Below are positions 1-14,200 of a stretch of DNA of 64,000 nt, piece after piece. The notes under the pieces are model-generated. The model was not told the DNA's origin and searched no databases. It worked only from the letters and a program-made list of their open reading frames with translations. The DNA is from Mytilus trossulus (taxonomy: Eukaryota; Mollusca; Bivalvia; Mytilida; Mytilidae). The position numbers were made by a program, and so were the translations under genes. The DNA lies in NCBI RefSeq assembly GCF_036588685.1, contig NC_086380.1, forward strand, positions 30,212,474 to 30,276,473, written 5' to 3'. Each line of letters opens with the position of its first letter. Position 1 is the stretch's first letter.

Positions 1-3000
1 TACTTCTTTGATGGCAATCCAAGCCAATTAGGTTAACAGCCTTTCTACAACACGATATTTACTTCTTTTATGACAATCCAAGCCATTTAGGTTAACAGCC
101 TTTCTACAACACGATATTTACTTCTTTTATGACAATCCAAGCCATTTAGGTTAGCAGCCTTTCTACAACACGATCTTTACTTCTTTTATGACAATCCAAG
201 CCATTTAGGTTAGCAGCCTTTCTACAACACGATATTTACTTCTTTTATGACAATCCAAGCCATTTAGGTTAACAGCCTTTCTACAACACGATCTTTACTT
301 CTTTTATGACAATCCAAGCCATTTAGGTTAAAAGCCTTTCTACAACACGATATTTACTTCTTTTATGACAATCCAAGCCAATTAGGTTAGCAGCCTTTCT
401 ACAACACGATCTTTACTTCTTTTATGATAATCCAAGCCATTAAGGTTAGCAGCCTTTCTACAACACGATCTTTACTTCTTTTATGATAATCCAAGCCATT
501 TAGGTTAACAGCCTTTCTGCAACACGATCTTTACTTCTTTTATGACAATCCAAGCCATTTAGGTTGGCAGCCTTTCTACAACACGATCTTTACTTCTTTG
601 ATGGCAATCCAAGCCATTTAGGTTAACAGCCTTTCTACAACACGATCTTTACTTCTTTTATGACAATCCAAGCCATTTAGGTTAGCACCCTTTCTACAAC
701 ACGATATTTACTTCTTTTATGACAATCCAAGCCAATTAGGTTAGCAGCCTTTCTACAACACGATCTTTACTTCTTTTATGACAATCCAAGCCATTTAGGT
801 TAGCAGCCTTTCTACAACACGATATTTACTTCTTTGATGACAATCCAAGCCATTTAGGTTAGCAGCCTTTCTACAACACGATCTTTACTTCTTTTATGAC
901 AATCCAAGCCAATTAGGTTAGCAGCCTTTCTACAACACGATCTTTACTTCTTTTATGACAATCCAAGCCATTTAGGTTAGCAGCCTTTCTACAACACGAT
1001 ATTTACTTCTTTTATGACAATCCAAGCCAATTAGGTTAGCAGCCTTTCTGCAACACGATCTTTACTTCTTTTATGACAATCCAAGCCATTTAGGTTAGCA
1101 GCCTTTCTACAACACCATATTTACTTCTTTTATGACAATCCAAGCCAATTAGGTTAGCAGCCTTTCTGCAACACGATCTTTACTTCTTTTATGACAATCC
1201 AAGCCATTTAGGTTAACAGCCTTTCTACAACACGATCTTTACTTCTTTTATGACAATCCAAGCCATATTAGGTTAGCAGCCTTTCTACAACACGATCTTT
1301 ACTTCTTTGATGGCAATCCAAGCCAATTAGGTTAGCAGCCTTTCTACAACACGATATTTACTTCTTTTATGATAATCCAAGCCATTTAGGTTAGCAGCCT
1401 TTCTACAACACGATCTTTACTTCTTTTATGACAATCCAAGCCAATTAGGTTAGCAGCCTTTCTACAACACGATCTTTACTTCTTTTATGACAATCCAAGC
1501 CATTTAGGTTAGCAGCCTTTCTACAACACGATCTTTACTTCTTTTATGACAATCCAAGCCATTTAGGTTAGCAGCCTTTCTACAACACGATATTTACTTC
1601 TTTGATGGCAATCCAAGCCATTTAGGTTAACAGCCTTTCTACAACACGATCTTTACTTCTTTGATGACAATCCAAGCCATTTAGGTTAGCAGCCTTTCTA
1701 CAACACGATCTTTACTTCTTTGATGACAATCCAAGCCATTTAGGTTAACAGCCTTTCTACAACACGATATTTACTTCTTTGATGGCAATCCAAGCCATTT
1801 AGGTTAACAGCCTTTCTACAACACGATCTTTACTTCTTTGATGACAATCCAAGCCATTTAGGTTAGCAGCCTTTCTACAACACGATCTTTACTTCTTTTA
1901 TGACAATCCAAGCCATTTAGGTTAGCAGCCTTTCTACAACACGATCTTTACTTCTTTGATGACAATCCAAGCCATTTAGGTTAACAGCCTTTCTACAACA
2001 CGATCTTTACTTCTTTGATGGCAATCCAAGCCATTTAGGTTAGCAGCCTTTCTACAACACGATCTTTACTTCTTTTATGACAATCCAAGCCAATTAGGTT
2101 AGCAGCCTTTCTGCAACACGATCTTTACTTCTTTTATGATAATCCAAGCCATTTAGGTTAGCAGCCTTTCTACAACACGATCTTTACTTCTTTGATGGCA
2201 ATCCAAGCCAATTAGGTTAGCAGCCTTTCTACAACACGATCTTTACTTCTTTTATGACAATCCAAGCCATTTAGGTTAGCAGCCTTTCTACAACACGATA
2301 TTTACTTCTTTGATGGCAATCCCAGCCAATTAGGTTAACAGCCTTTCTACAACACGATATTTACTTCTTTTATGACAATCCAAGCCATTTAGGTTAACAG
2401 CCTTTCTACAACACGATATTTACTTCTTTTATGACAATCCAAGCCATTTAGGTTAGCAGCCTTTCTACAACACGATCTTTACTTCTTTTATGACAATCCA
2501 AGCCATTTAGGTTAGCAGCCTTTCTACAACACGATCTTTACTTCTTTGATGACAATCCAAGCCATTTAGGTTAACAGCCTTTCTACAACACGATCTTTAC
2601 TTCTTTGATGGCAATCCAAGCCATTTAGGTTAGCAGCCTTTCTACAACACGATCTTTACTTCTTTTATGACAATCCAAGCCAATTAGGTTAGCAGCCTTT
2701 CTGCAACACGATCTTTACTTCTTTTATGATAATCCAAGCCATTTAGGTTAGCAGCCTTTCTACAACACGATCTTTACTTCTTTGATGGCAATCCAAGCCA
2801 ATTAGGTTAGCAGCCTTTCTACAACACGATCTTTACTTCTTTTATGACAATCCAAGCCATTTAGGTTAGCAGCCTTTCTACAACACGATATTTACTTCTT
2901 TGATGGCAATCCAAGCCAATTAGGTTAACAGCCTTTCTACAACACGATATTTACTTCTTTTATGACAATCCAAGCCATTTAGGTTAACAGCCTTTCTACA

Positions 3001-6000
3001 ACACGATATTTACTTCTTTTATGACAATCCAAGCCATTTAGGTTAGCAGCCTTTCTACAACACGATCTTTACTTCTTTTATGACAATCCAAGCCATTTAG
3101 GTTAGCAGCCTTTCTACAACACGATATTTACTTCTTTTATGACAATCCAAGCCATTTAGGTTAACAGCCTTTCTACAACACGATCTTTACTTCTTTTATG
3201 ACAATCCAAGCCATTTAGGTTAACAGCCTTTCTACAACACGATATTTACTTCTTTTATGACAATCCAAGCCAATTAGGTTAGCAGCCTTTCTACAACACG
3301 ATCTTTACTTCTTTTATGATAATCCAAGCCATTTAGGTTAGCAGCCTTTCTACAACACGATCTTTACTTCTTTTATGATAATCCAAGCCATTTAGGTTAG
3401 CAGCCTTTCTGCAACACGATATTTACTTCTTTGATGGCAATCCAAGCCAATTAGGTTAGCAGCCTTTCTACAACACGATATTTACTTCTTTTATGATAAT
3501 CCAAGCCATTTAGGTTAACAGCCTTTCTACAACACGATCTTTACTTCTTTTATGACAATCCAAGCCATTTAGGTTAGCAGCCTTTCTACAACACGATCTT
3601 TACTTCTTTGATGGCAATCCAAGCCAATTAGGTTAACAGCCTTTCTACAACACGATCTTTACTTCTTTTATGACAATCCAAGCCAATTAGGTTAGCAGCC
3701 TTTCTGCAACACGATCTTTACTTCTTTGATGGCAATCCAAGCCATATTAGGTTAGCAGCCTTTCTACAACACGATATTTACTTCTTTTATGACAATCCAA
3801 GCCATTTAGGTTAACAGCCTTTCTACAACACGATCTTTACTTCTTTTATGACAATCCAAGCCATTTAGGTTAACAGCCTTTCTACAACACGATCTTTACT
3901 TCTTTTATGACAATCCAAGCCAATTAGGTTGGCAGCCTTTCTACAACACGATCTTTACTTCTTTGATGGCAATCCAAGCCATTTAGGTTAACAGCCTTTC
4001 TACAACACGATCTTTACTTCTTTTATGACAATCCAAGCCATTTAGGTTAGCAGCCTTTCTACAACACGATATTTACTTCTTTTATGACAATCCAAGCCAA
4101 TTAGGTTAGCAGCCTTTCTACAACACGATCTTTACTTCTTTTATGACAATCCAAGCCATTTAGGTTAGCAGCCTTTCTACAACACGATATTTACTTCTTT
4201 GATGACAATCCAAGCCATTTAGGTTAGCAGCCTTTCTACAACACGATCTTTACTTCTTTTATGACAATCCAAGCCAATTAGGTTAGCAGCCTTTCTACAA
4301 CACGATCTTTACTTCTTTTATGACAATCCAAGCCATTTAGGTTAGCAGCCTTTCTACAACACGATATTTACTTCTTTTATGACAATCCAAGCCAATTAGG
4401 TTAGCAGCCTTTCTGCAACACGATCTTTACTTCTTTTATGACAATCCAAGCCATTTAGGTTAGCAGCCTTTCTACAACACGATATTTACTTCTTTTATGA
4501 CAATCCAAGCCAATTAGGTTAGCAGCCTTTCTGCAACACGATCTTTACTTCTTTTATGACAATCCAAGCCATTTAGGTTAACAGCCTTTCTACAACACGA
4601 TCTTTACTTCTTTTATGACAATCCAAGCCATATTAGGTTAGCAGCCTTTCTACAACACGATCTTTACTTCTTTGATGGCAATCCAAGCCAATTAGGTTAG
4701 CAGCCTTTCTACAACACGATATTTACTTCTTTTATGATAATCCAAGCCATTTAGGTTAGCAGCCTTTCTACAACACGATCTTTACTTCTTTTATGACAAT
4801 CCAAGCCAATTAGGTTAGCAGCCTTTCTACAACACGATCTTTACTTCTTTTATGACAATCCAAGCCATTTAGGTTAGCAGCCTTTCTACAACACGATCTT
4901 TACTTCTTTAATGACAATCCAAGCCATTTAGGTTAGCAGCCTTTCTACAACACGATATTTACTTCTTTGATGGCAATCCAAGCCATTTAGGTTAACAGAC
5001 TTTCTACAACACGATCTTTACTTCTTTGATGGCAATCCAAGCCATTTAGGTTAGCAGCCTTTCTACAACACGATCTTTACTTCTTTTATGACAATCCAAG
5101 CCATTTAGGTTAGCAGCCTTTCTACAACACGATCTTTACTTCTTTGATGACAATCCAAGCCATTTAGGTTAACAGCCTTTCTACAACACGATCTTTACTT
5201 CTTTGATGGCAATCCAAGCCATTTAGGTTAGCAGCCTTTCTACAACACGATCTTTACTTCTTTTATGACAATCCAAGCCAATTAGGTTAGCAGCCTTTCT
5301 GCAACACGATCTTTACTTCTTTTATGATAATCCAAGCCATTTAGGTTAGCAGCCTTTCTACAACACGATCTTTACTTCTTTGATGGCAATCCAAGCCAAT
5401 TAGGTTAGCAGCCTTTCTACAACACGATCTTTACTTCTTTTATGACAATCCAAGCCATTTAGGTTAGCAGCCTTTCTACAACACGATATTTACTTCTTTG
5501 ATGGCAATCCAAGCCAATTAGGTTAACAGCCTTTCTACAACACGATATTTACTTCTTTTATGACAATCCAAGCCATTTAGGTTAACAGCCTTTCTACAAC
5601 ACGATATTTACTTCTTTTATGACAATCCAAGCCATTTAGGTTAGCAGCCTTTCTACAACACGATCTTTACTTCTTTTATGACAATCCAAGCCATTTAGGT
5701 TAGCAGCCTTTCTACAACACGATATTTACTTCTTTTATGACAATCCAAGCCATTTAGGTTAACAGCCTTTCTACAACACGATCTTTACTTCTTTTATGAC
5801 AATCCAAGCCATTTAGGTTAAAAGCCTTTCTACAACACGATATTTACTTCTTTTATGACAATCCAAGCCAATTAGGTTAGCAGCCTTTCTACAACACGAT
5901 CTTTACTTCTTTTATGATAATCCAAGCCATTTAGGTTAGCAGCCTTTCTACAACACGATCTTTACTTCTTTTATGATAATCCAAGCCATTTAGGTTAACA

Positions 6001-9000
6001 GCCTTTCTGCAACACGATCTTTACTTCTTTTATGACAATCCAAGCCATTTAGGTTGGCAGCCTTTCTACAACACGATCTTTACTTCTTTGATGGCAATCC
6101 AAGCCATTTAGGTTAACAGCCTTTCTACAACACGATCTTTACTTCTTTTATGACAATCCAAGCCATTTAGGTTAGCAGCCTTTCTACAACACGATATTTA
6201 CTTCTTTTATGACAATCCAAGCCAATTAGGTTAGCAGCCTTTCTACAACACGATCTTTACTTCTTTTATGACAATCCAAGCCATTTAGGTTAGCAGCCTT
6301 TCTACAACACGATATTTACTTCTTTGATGACAATCCAAGCCATTTAGGTTAGCAGCCTTTCTACAACACGATCTTTACTTCTTTTATGACAATCCAAGCC
6401 AATTAGGTTAGCAGCCTTTCTACAACACGATCTTTACTTCTTTTATGACAATCCAAGCCATTTAGGTTAGCAGCCTTTCTACAACACGATATTTACTTCT
6501 TTTATGACAATCCAAGCCAATTAGGTTAGCAGCCTTTCTGCAACACGATCTTTACTTCTTTTATGACAATCCAAGCCATTTAGGTTAGCAGCCTTTCTAC
6601 AACACGATATTTACTTCTTTTATGACAATCCAAGCCAATTAGGTTAGCAGCCTTTCTGCAACACGATCTTTACTTCTTTTATGACAATCCAAGCCATTTA
6701 GGTTAACAGCCTTTCTACAACACGATCTTTACTTCTTTTATGACAATCCAAGCCATATTAGGTTAGCAGCCTTTCTACAACACGATCTTTACTTCTTTGA
6801 TGGCAATCCAAGCCAATTAGGTTAGCAGCCTTTCTACAACACGATATTTACTTCTTTTATGATAATCCAAGCCATTTAGGTTAGCAGCCTTTCTACAACA
6901 CGATCTTTACTTCTTTTATGACAATCCAAGCCAATTAGGTTAGCAGCCTTTCTACAACACGATCTTTACTTCTTTTATGACAATCCAAGCCATTTAGGTT
7001 AGCAGCCTTTCTACAACACGATCTTTACTTCTTTTATGACAATCCAAGCCATTTAGGTTAGCAGCCTTTCTACAACACGATATTTACTTCTTTGATGGCA
7101 ATCCAAGCCATTTAGGTTAACAGCCTTTCTACAACACGATCTTTACTTCTTTGATGACAATCCAAGCCATTTAGGTTAGCAGCCTTTCTACAACACGATC
7201 TTTACTTCTTTTATGACAATCCAAGCCATTTAGGTTAGCAGCCTTTCTACAACACGATCTTTACTTCTTTGATGACAATCCAAGCCATTTAGGTTAACAG
7301 CCTTTCTACAACACGATCTTTACTTCTTTGATGGCAATCCAAGCCATTTAGGTTAGCAGCCTTTCTACAACACGATCTTTACTTCTTTTATGACAATCCA
7401 AGCCAATTAGGTTAGCAGCCTTTCTGCAACACGATCTTTACTTCTTTTATGATAATCCAAGCCATTTAGGTTAAAAGCCTTTCTACAACACGATCTTTAC
7501 TTCTTTGATGGCAATCCAAGCCAATTAGGTTAGCAGCCTTTCTACAACACGATCTTTACTTCTTTTATGACAATCCAAGCCATTTAGGTTAGCAGCCTTT
7601 CTACAACACGATATTTACTTCTTTGATGGCAATCCAAGCCAATTAGGTTAACAGCCTTTCTACAACACGATATTTACTTCTTTTATGACAATCCAAGCCA
7701 TTTAGGTTAACAGCCTTTCTACAACACGATATTTACTTCTTTTATGACAATCCAAGCCATTTAGGTTAGCAGCCTTTCTACAACACGATCTTTACTTCTT
7801 TTATGACAATCCAAGCCATTTAGGTTAGCAGCCTTTCTACAACACGATATTTACTTCTTTTATGACAATCCAAGCCATTTAGGTTAACAGCCTTTCTACA
7901 ACACGATCTTTACTTCTTTTATGACAATCCAAGCCATTTAGGTTAACAGCCTTTCTACAACACGATATTTACTTCTTTTATGACAATCCAAGCCAATTAG
8001 GTTAGCAGCCTTTCTACAACACGATCTTTACTTCTTTTATGATAATCCAAGCCATTTAGGTTAGCAGCCTTTCTACAACACGATCTTTACTTCTTTTATG
8101 ATAATCCAAGCCATTTAGGTTAACAGCCTTTCTGCAACACGATCTTTACTTCTTTTATGACAATCCAAGCCAATTAGGTTAGCAGCCTTTCTACAACACG
8201 ATCTTTACTTCTTTTATGACAATCCAAGCCATTTAGGTTAGCAGCCTTTCTACAACACGATCTTTACTTCTTTTATGACAATCCAAGCCATTTAGGTTAG
8301 CAGCCTTTCTACAACACGATCTTTACTTCTTTTATGACAATCCAAGCCATTTAGGTTAGCAGCCTTTCTACAACACGATCTTTACTTCTTTTATGACAAT
8401 CCAAGTCAATTAGGTTAGCAGCCTTTCTACAACACGATATTTACTTCTTTTATGACAATCCAAGCCATTTAAGTTAGCAGCCTTTCTACAACACGATCTT
8501 TACTTCTTTGATGGCAATCCAAGCCAATTAGGTTAGCAGCCTTTCTACAACACGATCTTTACTTCTTTGATGACAATCCAAGCCATTTAGGTTAGCAGCC
8601 TTTCTACAACACGATCTTTACTTCTTTTATGACAATCCAAGCCATTTAGGTTAACAGCCTTTCTACAACACGATCTTTACTTCTTTTATGACAATCCAAG
8701 CCAATTAGGTTAGCAGCCTTTCTGCAACACGATCTTTACTTCTTTTATGATAATCCAAGCCATTTAGGTTAGCAGCCTTTCTACAACACGATCTTTACTT
8801 CTTTTATGACAATCCAAGCCATTTAGGTTAGCAGCCTTTCTACAACACGATCTTTACTTCTTTTATGACAATACAAGCCAATTAGGTTAGCAGCCTTTCT
8901 ACAACACGATATTTACTTCTTTTATGACAATCCAAGCCATTTAGGTTAACAGCCTTTCTACAACACGATCTTTACTTCTTTTATGACAATCCAAGCCAAT

Positions 9001-10450
9001 TAGGTTAGCAGCCTTTCTACAACACGATCTTTACTTCTTTTATGACAATCCAAGCCAATTAGGTTAGCAGCCTTTCTACAACACGATATTTACTTCTTTT
9101 ATGACAATCCAAGCCAATTAGGTTAGCAGCCTTTCTACAACACGATCTTTACTTCTTTGATGGCAATCCAAGCCAATTAGGTTAGCAGCCTTTCTGCAAC
9201 ACGATCTTTACTTCTTTGATGGCAATCCAAGCCATATTAGGTTAGCAGCCTTTCTACAACACGATCTTTACTTCTTTGATGGCAATCCAAGCCAATTAGG
9301 TTAGCAGCCTTTCTACAACACGATATTTACTTCTTTTATGACAATCCAAGCCATTTAGGTTAACAGCCTTTCTACAACACGATCTTTACTTCTTTTATGA
9401 CAATCCAAGCCATTTAGGTTAGCAGCCTTTCTACAACACGATCTTTACTTCTTTTATGACAATCCAAGCCATTTAGGTTAACAGCCTTTCTACAACACGA
9501 TCTTTACTTCTTTTATGACAATCCAAGCCATTTAGGTTAACAGCCTTTCTACAACACGATATTTACTTCTTTTATGACAATCCAAGCCAATTAGGTTAGC
9601 AGCCTTTCTACAACACGATCTTTACTTCTTTGATGACAATCCAAGCCATTTAGGTTAACAGCCTTTCTACAACACGATATTTACTTCTTTTATGACAATC
9701 CAAGCCATTTAGGTTAGCAGCCTTTCTACAACACGATCTTTACTTCTTTTATGACAATCCAAGCCATTTAGGTTAGCAGCCTTTCTACAACACGATCTTT
9801 ACTTCTTTTATGACAATCCAAGCCATTTAGGTTAGCAGCCTTTCTACAACACGATCTTTACTTCTTTTATGACAATGCAAGCCATTTAGGTTAGCAGCCT
9901 TTCTGCAACACGATCTTTACTTCTTTTATGACAATCCAAGCCATTTAGGTTAGCAGCCTTTCTGCAACACGATCTTTACTTCTTTTATGACAATCCAAGC
10001 CATTTAGGTTAGCAGCCTTTCTACAACACGATCTTTACTTCTTTTATGACAATCCAAGCCAATTAGGTTAGCAGCCTTTCTGCAACACGATCTTTACTTC
10101 TTTGATGGCAATCCAAGCCATTTAGGTTAGCAGCCTTTCTGCAACACGATCTTTACTTCTTTTATGACAATCCAAGCCATATTAGGTTAGCAGCCTTTCT
10201 ACAACACGATATTTACTTCTTTGATGGCAATCCAAGCCATTTAGGTTAACAGCCTTTCTACAACACGATATTTACTTCTTTTATGACAATCCAAGCCATT
10301 TAGGTTAACAGCCTTTCTACAACACGATATTTACTTCTTTTATGACAATCCAAGCCAATTAGGTTAGCAGCCTTTCTGCAACACGATCTTTACTTCTTTG
10401 ATGGCAATCCAAGCCATATTAGGTTAGCAGCCTTTCTACAACACGATATT
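1..10450. repeat. 59-bp satellite array with higher-order structure
   Basis: A tandem array of about 177 head-to-tail copies of a 59-bp unit beginning tacttcttttatgacaatcc and ending cacgatcttt or cacgatattt. The array is already in progress at base 1, so it continues outside the window. Units vary at a few fixed sites: ttta/tttg, atgac/atggc/atgat, catttagg/caattagg, agca/aaca/ggca/aaaa, tacaac/tgcaac and gatctt/gatatt. A rarer 60-bp form carries catattagg. Variant combinations recur over long blocks: about 1-1,680 is nearly identical to 5,491-7,170 (offset 5,490 bp, 93 units), and about 566-1,660 recurs near 3,931 and 6,056. A 10-unit (590-bp) block near 2,040 is repeated near 2,630. Because 59 is not a multiple of 3, no long frame crosses it, and it is not telomeric. 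A centromeric or heterochromatic role is possible but unshown. Confidence 0.97.
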
Positions 10451-10685
10451 TACTTCTTTTATGACAATCCAAGCCATATTAGATTCACAGCTTTTCTATA
10501 GCATTATCTTTACTTTTTTTATGATAATCCAAACCATATTCAATTCACAGCTTATGGCAATCCGAGTAATTTTCTATTTACACCTGCTCTACGGCACTAT
10601 CATCATTTTTTTTTACAATCTGAGCCATATAAGATTAACCGCTTTTCTTTGGCACTTACTCCCATTTTTTTTAACAAAGCAAATG
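10451..10685. repeat. Degenerate edge units of the satellite
   Basis: About four strongly diverged copies of the 59-bp unit. Recognisable pieces are atgacaatccaagccat at the start, atgataatccaaaccat near 10,520, tggcaatccgag near 10,555 and acaatctgagccat near 10,615. Substitutions and a poly-T expansion accumulate rightward until the similarity is lost. An 81-codon open frame (10,461-10,706) lies here, but it is only repeat sequence in which stops happen to be missing. Confidence 0.85.
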
Positions 10686-11202
10686 ACATCTCTTGAAAGG
10701 AAATAATCAATATTAAAACCGTCTTTATAACTACAGAAAATAATACGGGTTTGAAATGTGATTTATCGTTTAATTTTAAAAAAAGTTAGATTAAGACATC
10801 AGTAGTATACCGCTGTTCGAAAGTCATAAATCAATTGCGAGAAAGCAAATCTTGGTTACAAAATTAAACATCGGCTAACACATCAACTATGAAAGGAAAA
10901 AAAACGAAAGAACAGAACATAGAAGTGCAAAAAAAAAATGAACAACAATGCAACGTTCATAGAAACGAACTTTTATAAATATTTGAATATGCCTGTACCA
11001 AGTCAGGAATATGCCAGTTCTTGTCCATTCGTTTTTGATGCGTTTTGTTATTTGATTTTGCCATGTGATTATGGACTTTCTGAATTGATTTTCCTCTGAA
11101 TTCAGTATTTTTTGTGATTTTACTATTTATATAACAACTAGCATATATGTTACTTATTATGTACTATATTTTAAAAAAAGATTAATTTATTTTCCGTTAT
11201 AG
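10686..11202. other. Opsin upstream region; repeat fragment inside
   Basis: No gene is visible. About 10,975-11,125 is a fragment of a dispersed repeat (contains cctgtaccaagtcaggaata and ttgattttgccatgtgatta). It is related, in inverse orientation, to the fragment at 15,775-15,960 on the other side of the opsin gene. The T-rich stretch ending ttatag just before the ATG at 11,203 could be a splice acceptor, in which case an upstream 5' UTR exon exists that I cannot place. Confidence 0.5.
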
Positions 11203-14200
11203 ATGGCGAATGTAACAGCGGTGTATTTACCTAATGAAGGCATCCTGACAGAAGCTGAGTATATGTGCATTGGTGTTTATCTTGTAGTCTTAGGTAAGTA
11301 ATGGTTGTATGCAGCTTCAATATGCGTTGTTAAATAACAGAGATATTTCAGTCTATAATCTATCGTAGGATAATGCACTGCGCTGAACAATAACAAATCA
11401 AACGTGACTGTTCCTGATAAAGGTAAATCCAGAAAAAGGATGGATAGACACTCACCTTCAATATATTGTTTAGTTTATTTATATCATTAACAACATTTTA
11501 CTTATCGTACATGCAATGTGAACAGAAATTGAGAATATAATAATTGAGAATCATATATAAAATGTACTGTTTTCAGTAACGATTGTTATATTAATAGACA
11601 GGACTACAAGTTACGATTTTGTTTTAATAACTACTAAATGTAACACTGTATATGTACCTTGTAACAGCCATAATAATCATGATGTTAGACGACGGGGTAC
11701 ATTTTGTTCTTTTCGTATGTAATATTGAAAGTTAGGGCCTTCACTCAGAAATCAACAATGCAATATCCTCGATTAGTTATCGATAAAAGAAAATGTGTTG
11801 TTCTGGTTAACAAGATACCAAATGAAATTATAAAATTATAAAAAAAACTTTGCACACAAACTCTTGCATGTCACTATTTATCAATTGTTCTATTTTGTAG
11901 GAGCGCTATCTGTTCTGTTTAACATTTTTGTAATCATTGTACTGGTGAAGGGGAATCCTAAATACCATGCTGTACACAATATTCTGCTACTGAACATATC
12001 AGTGTCCGATCTATTACTGTCGGCGGTGGCCTACCCACTGTGGGCCTCTACCACATTCTATTACAGGTAATATTTTTATGTTATGCTTTTTACCCACTCA
12101 AGACATCATCTTTGTTAAATTTCAAATGCATTTCTGATCACAAACGCTAAACAATTGATATAATCAGTATGATTTATCTTTTGTTTGCCTTATTATCATT
12201 TCTGTTAGATATACTTTGGGAAAACTAGGATTGGAGGGGTGGTATGGCTTTAATCTGATTAACCATATAATGCCTACCAACGCTCATAACTAACAGTTTT
12301 ATTAGGTAGTATAGTAGAAAATTCTAATATGACGTGCTTCTTTAGCTTTGTAAAATAACCAAACTTTATTATCTAATAAAATAAGTTTGCACATGCGTAT
12401 ATACACCTTATCGCTATTTGTCCGCCATTACTGGATATCACACAGGTTCCCGTAATATCTTGACGTCATAAAACAAAATATCTGACGCCATAATGGAAAA
12501 GTGATTGTTGCATGCGTCAAAAGGTCAAGCGGCCGGACCGGCCGAGTAGGCTAATAGCGATAAGGTGTATTGACTACGGCAGAAAAAATGAATTTCTTCA
12601 AATTGATACGCATTTAATGTATTTCCTTAAATTAAAACACTTTCAAACACTAAAATGATACACATTTTGTTACTAAAACTTTTACAATAACAACAATGTG
12701 TTACAATTCGTAATTGACATATTTGACCTAGATACCGCAACGTTCATGTTGGCTGTTCTAACTTCAAGTGCTATAATAAACGTACAACAAGAAATGCAAT
12801 TAAATAACATTTTACTAGGAAACTTAGTATATAAAACGGGATGTTAAAAAATAATTAACTAACACTAAAACAAAAGCAATTGAAAAAGATATCACTAAAT
12901 ATTTGACAAAACAAAGAAGGTAGATTCGAACATAAGATTTAAATACCTTATACTTAGGATTAACATTGCTTTTTAATTATCTAATAGGTGGATATGGTCA
13001 GATGCATGGTGCACATTTTCTGCATTTTGGTGTTTCACATTAGCACAGAATGATATGAATACATTGGCTGCCATTTCTATGTGTCGATACATCATTGTGT
13101 GTAAACCTCAGTACGGTAGGTTTGATTATTGTTATTTAAACATAGTGTGTCTGTTTGGGTTGCTTACCTAGTTTTGTCAGTGTAACGGAACTGTCAATAA
13201 ACTCATAATAAATACCAGCTTTACATTTTGTATTTACGCCAGACGTTTCGTCTACAAAAGACTCGTCAGTGACGCTAGAATCCAAAACAGTTTTAAGAAA
13301 GGTCAAACAAAGTACAAACTTGAAGAGCATTGATGACAAAAATTCCTAAAAGTTTTTTTCCAAATACAGTTAAGGTAATCTATCGCTGAGGTAGAACAGA
13401 CTTAGTATTGAAAAAATAACAGACAATTGTAGCTAGCTTCACAACATATATTTTTTCTTATATGTACCGGGCTCCAACCAAAAACCTCAGTGTTGTGGTG
13501 AATTACGTTTTTATTCCTAATACAATTTATTCAAATATATACAATAAAAAATTCATCAGACATAAGCGAGTGTCATTTACAAAAATGAGCGATGCAGTAT
13601 TCAATAACTGACCGTGCGAAGGCTGAATAGCCAATAAAGGTTGTTGAAAACTTCCAGTAACATCATTCAATAACGTTTTCCAACATTAAAAACATTTTAA
13701 AACTATTCAGTGTAAGAATTAACTTATAAACAACAGTTGCATGTAGTAAACAGATAGAAATAGTAAAACATTTATAGATCATTCAGTTACTGATATTAAA
13801 AAGTGGTGTCATCGAATTACATGATATAAACTGTAAATCTTATAAGACTAAATAGATTTTGGTTTTTGTTTTTCCAGAATTTTATTTGATGAAACCAAGG
13901 ACTAAATATATGATTTTAGTAGCAATATGGTCTCATTCTTTGCTGCACACAACTGCACCACTGTTCGGATGGAGTTCATACAAACAGGAAGCCTTCGGAA
14001 CCTCGTGTAGTATAGATTGGACCGGACACTCAGCCTCAGTAATAACATATAACAGTATCATAACACTAACATGTTATGGTATTCATTTGTTTATATTTAC
14101 CTACTGTTACTATTTTGTCATCCAAGAATTAAGAGCTGTAGCTTCTACACCTTTAAACGATCAAATAGTATCAGTCGAAAAAGTCCGATGGTATCACAGA

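Noticed and set aside
1-10450. CRISPR array or telomere
   Set aside because: Units are contiguous with no spacers, and the unit contains no telomeric hexamer run; the genome is eukaryotic.
10461-10706. 81-codon open frame at the satellite edge
   Set aside because: It is made of diverged satellite units in which stops are missing by chance; no start context, domain or splice support.
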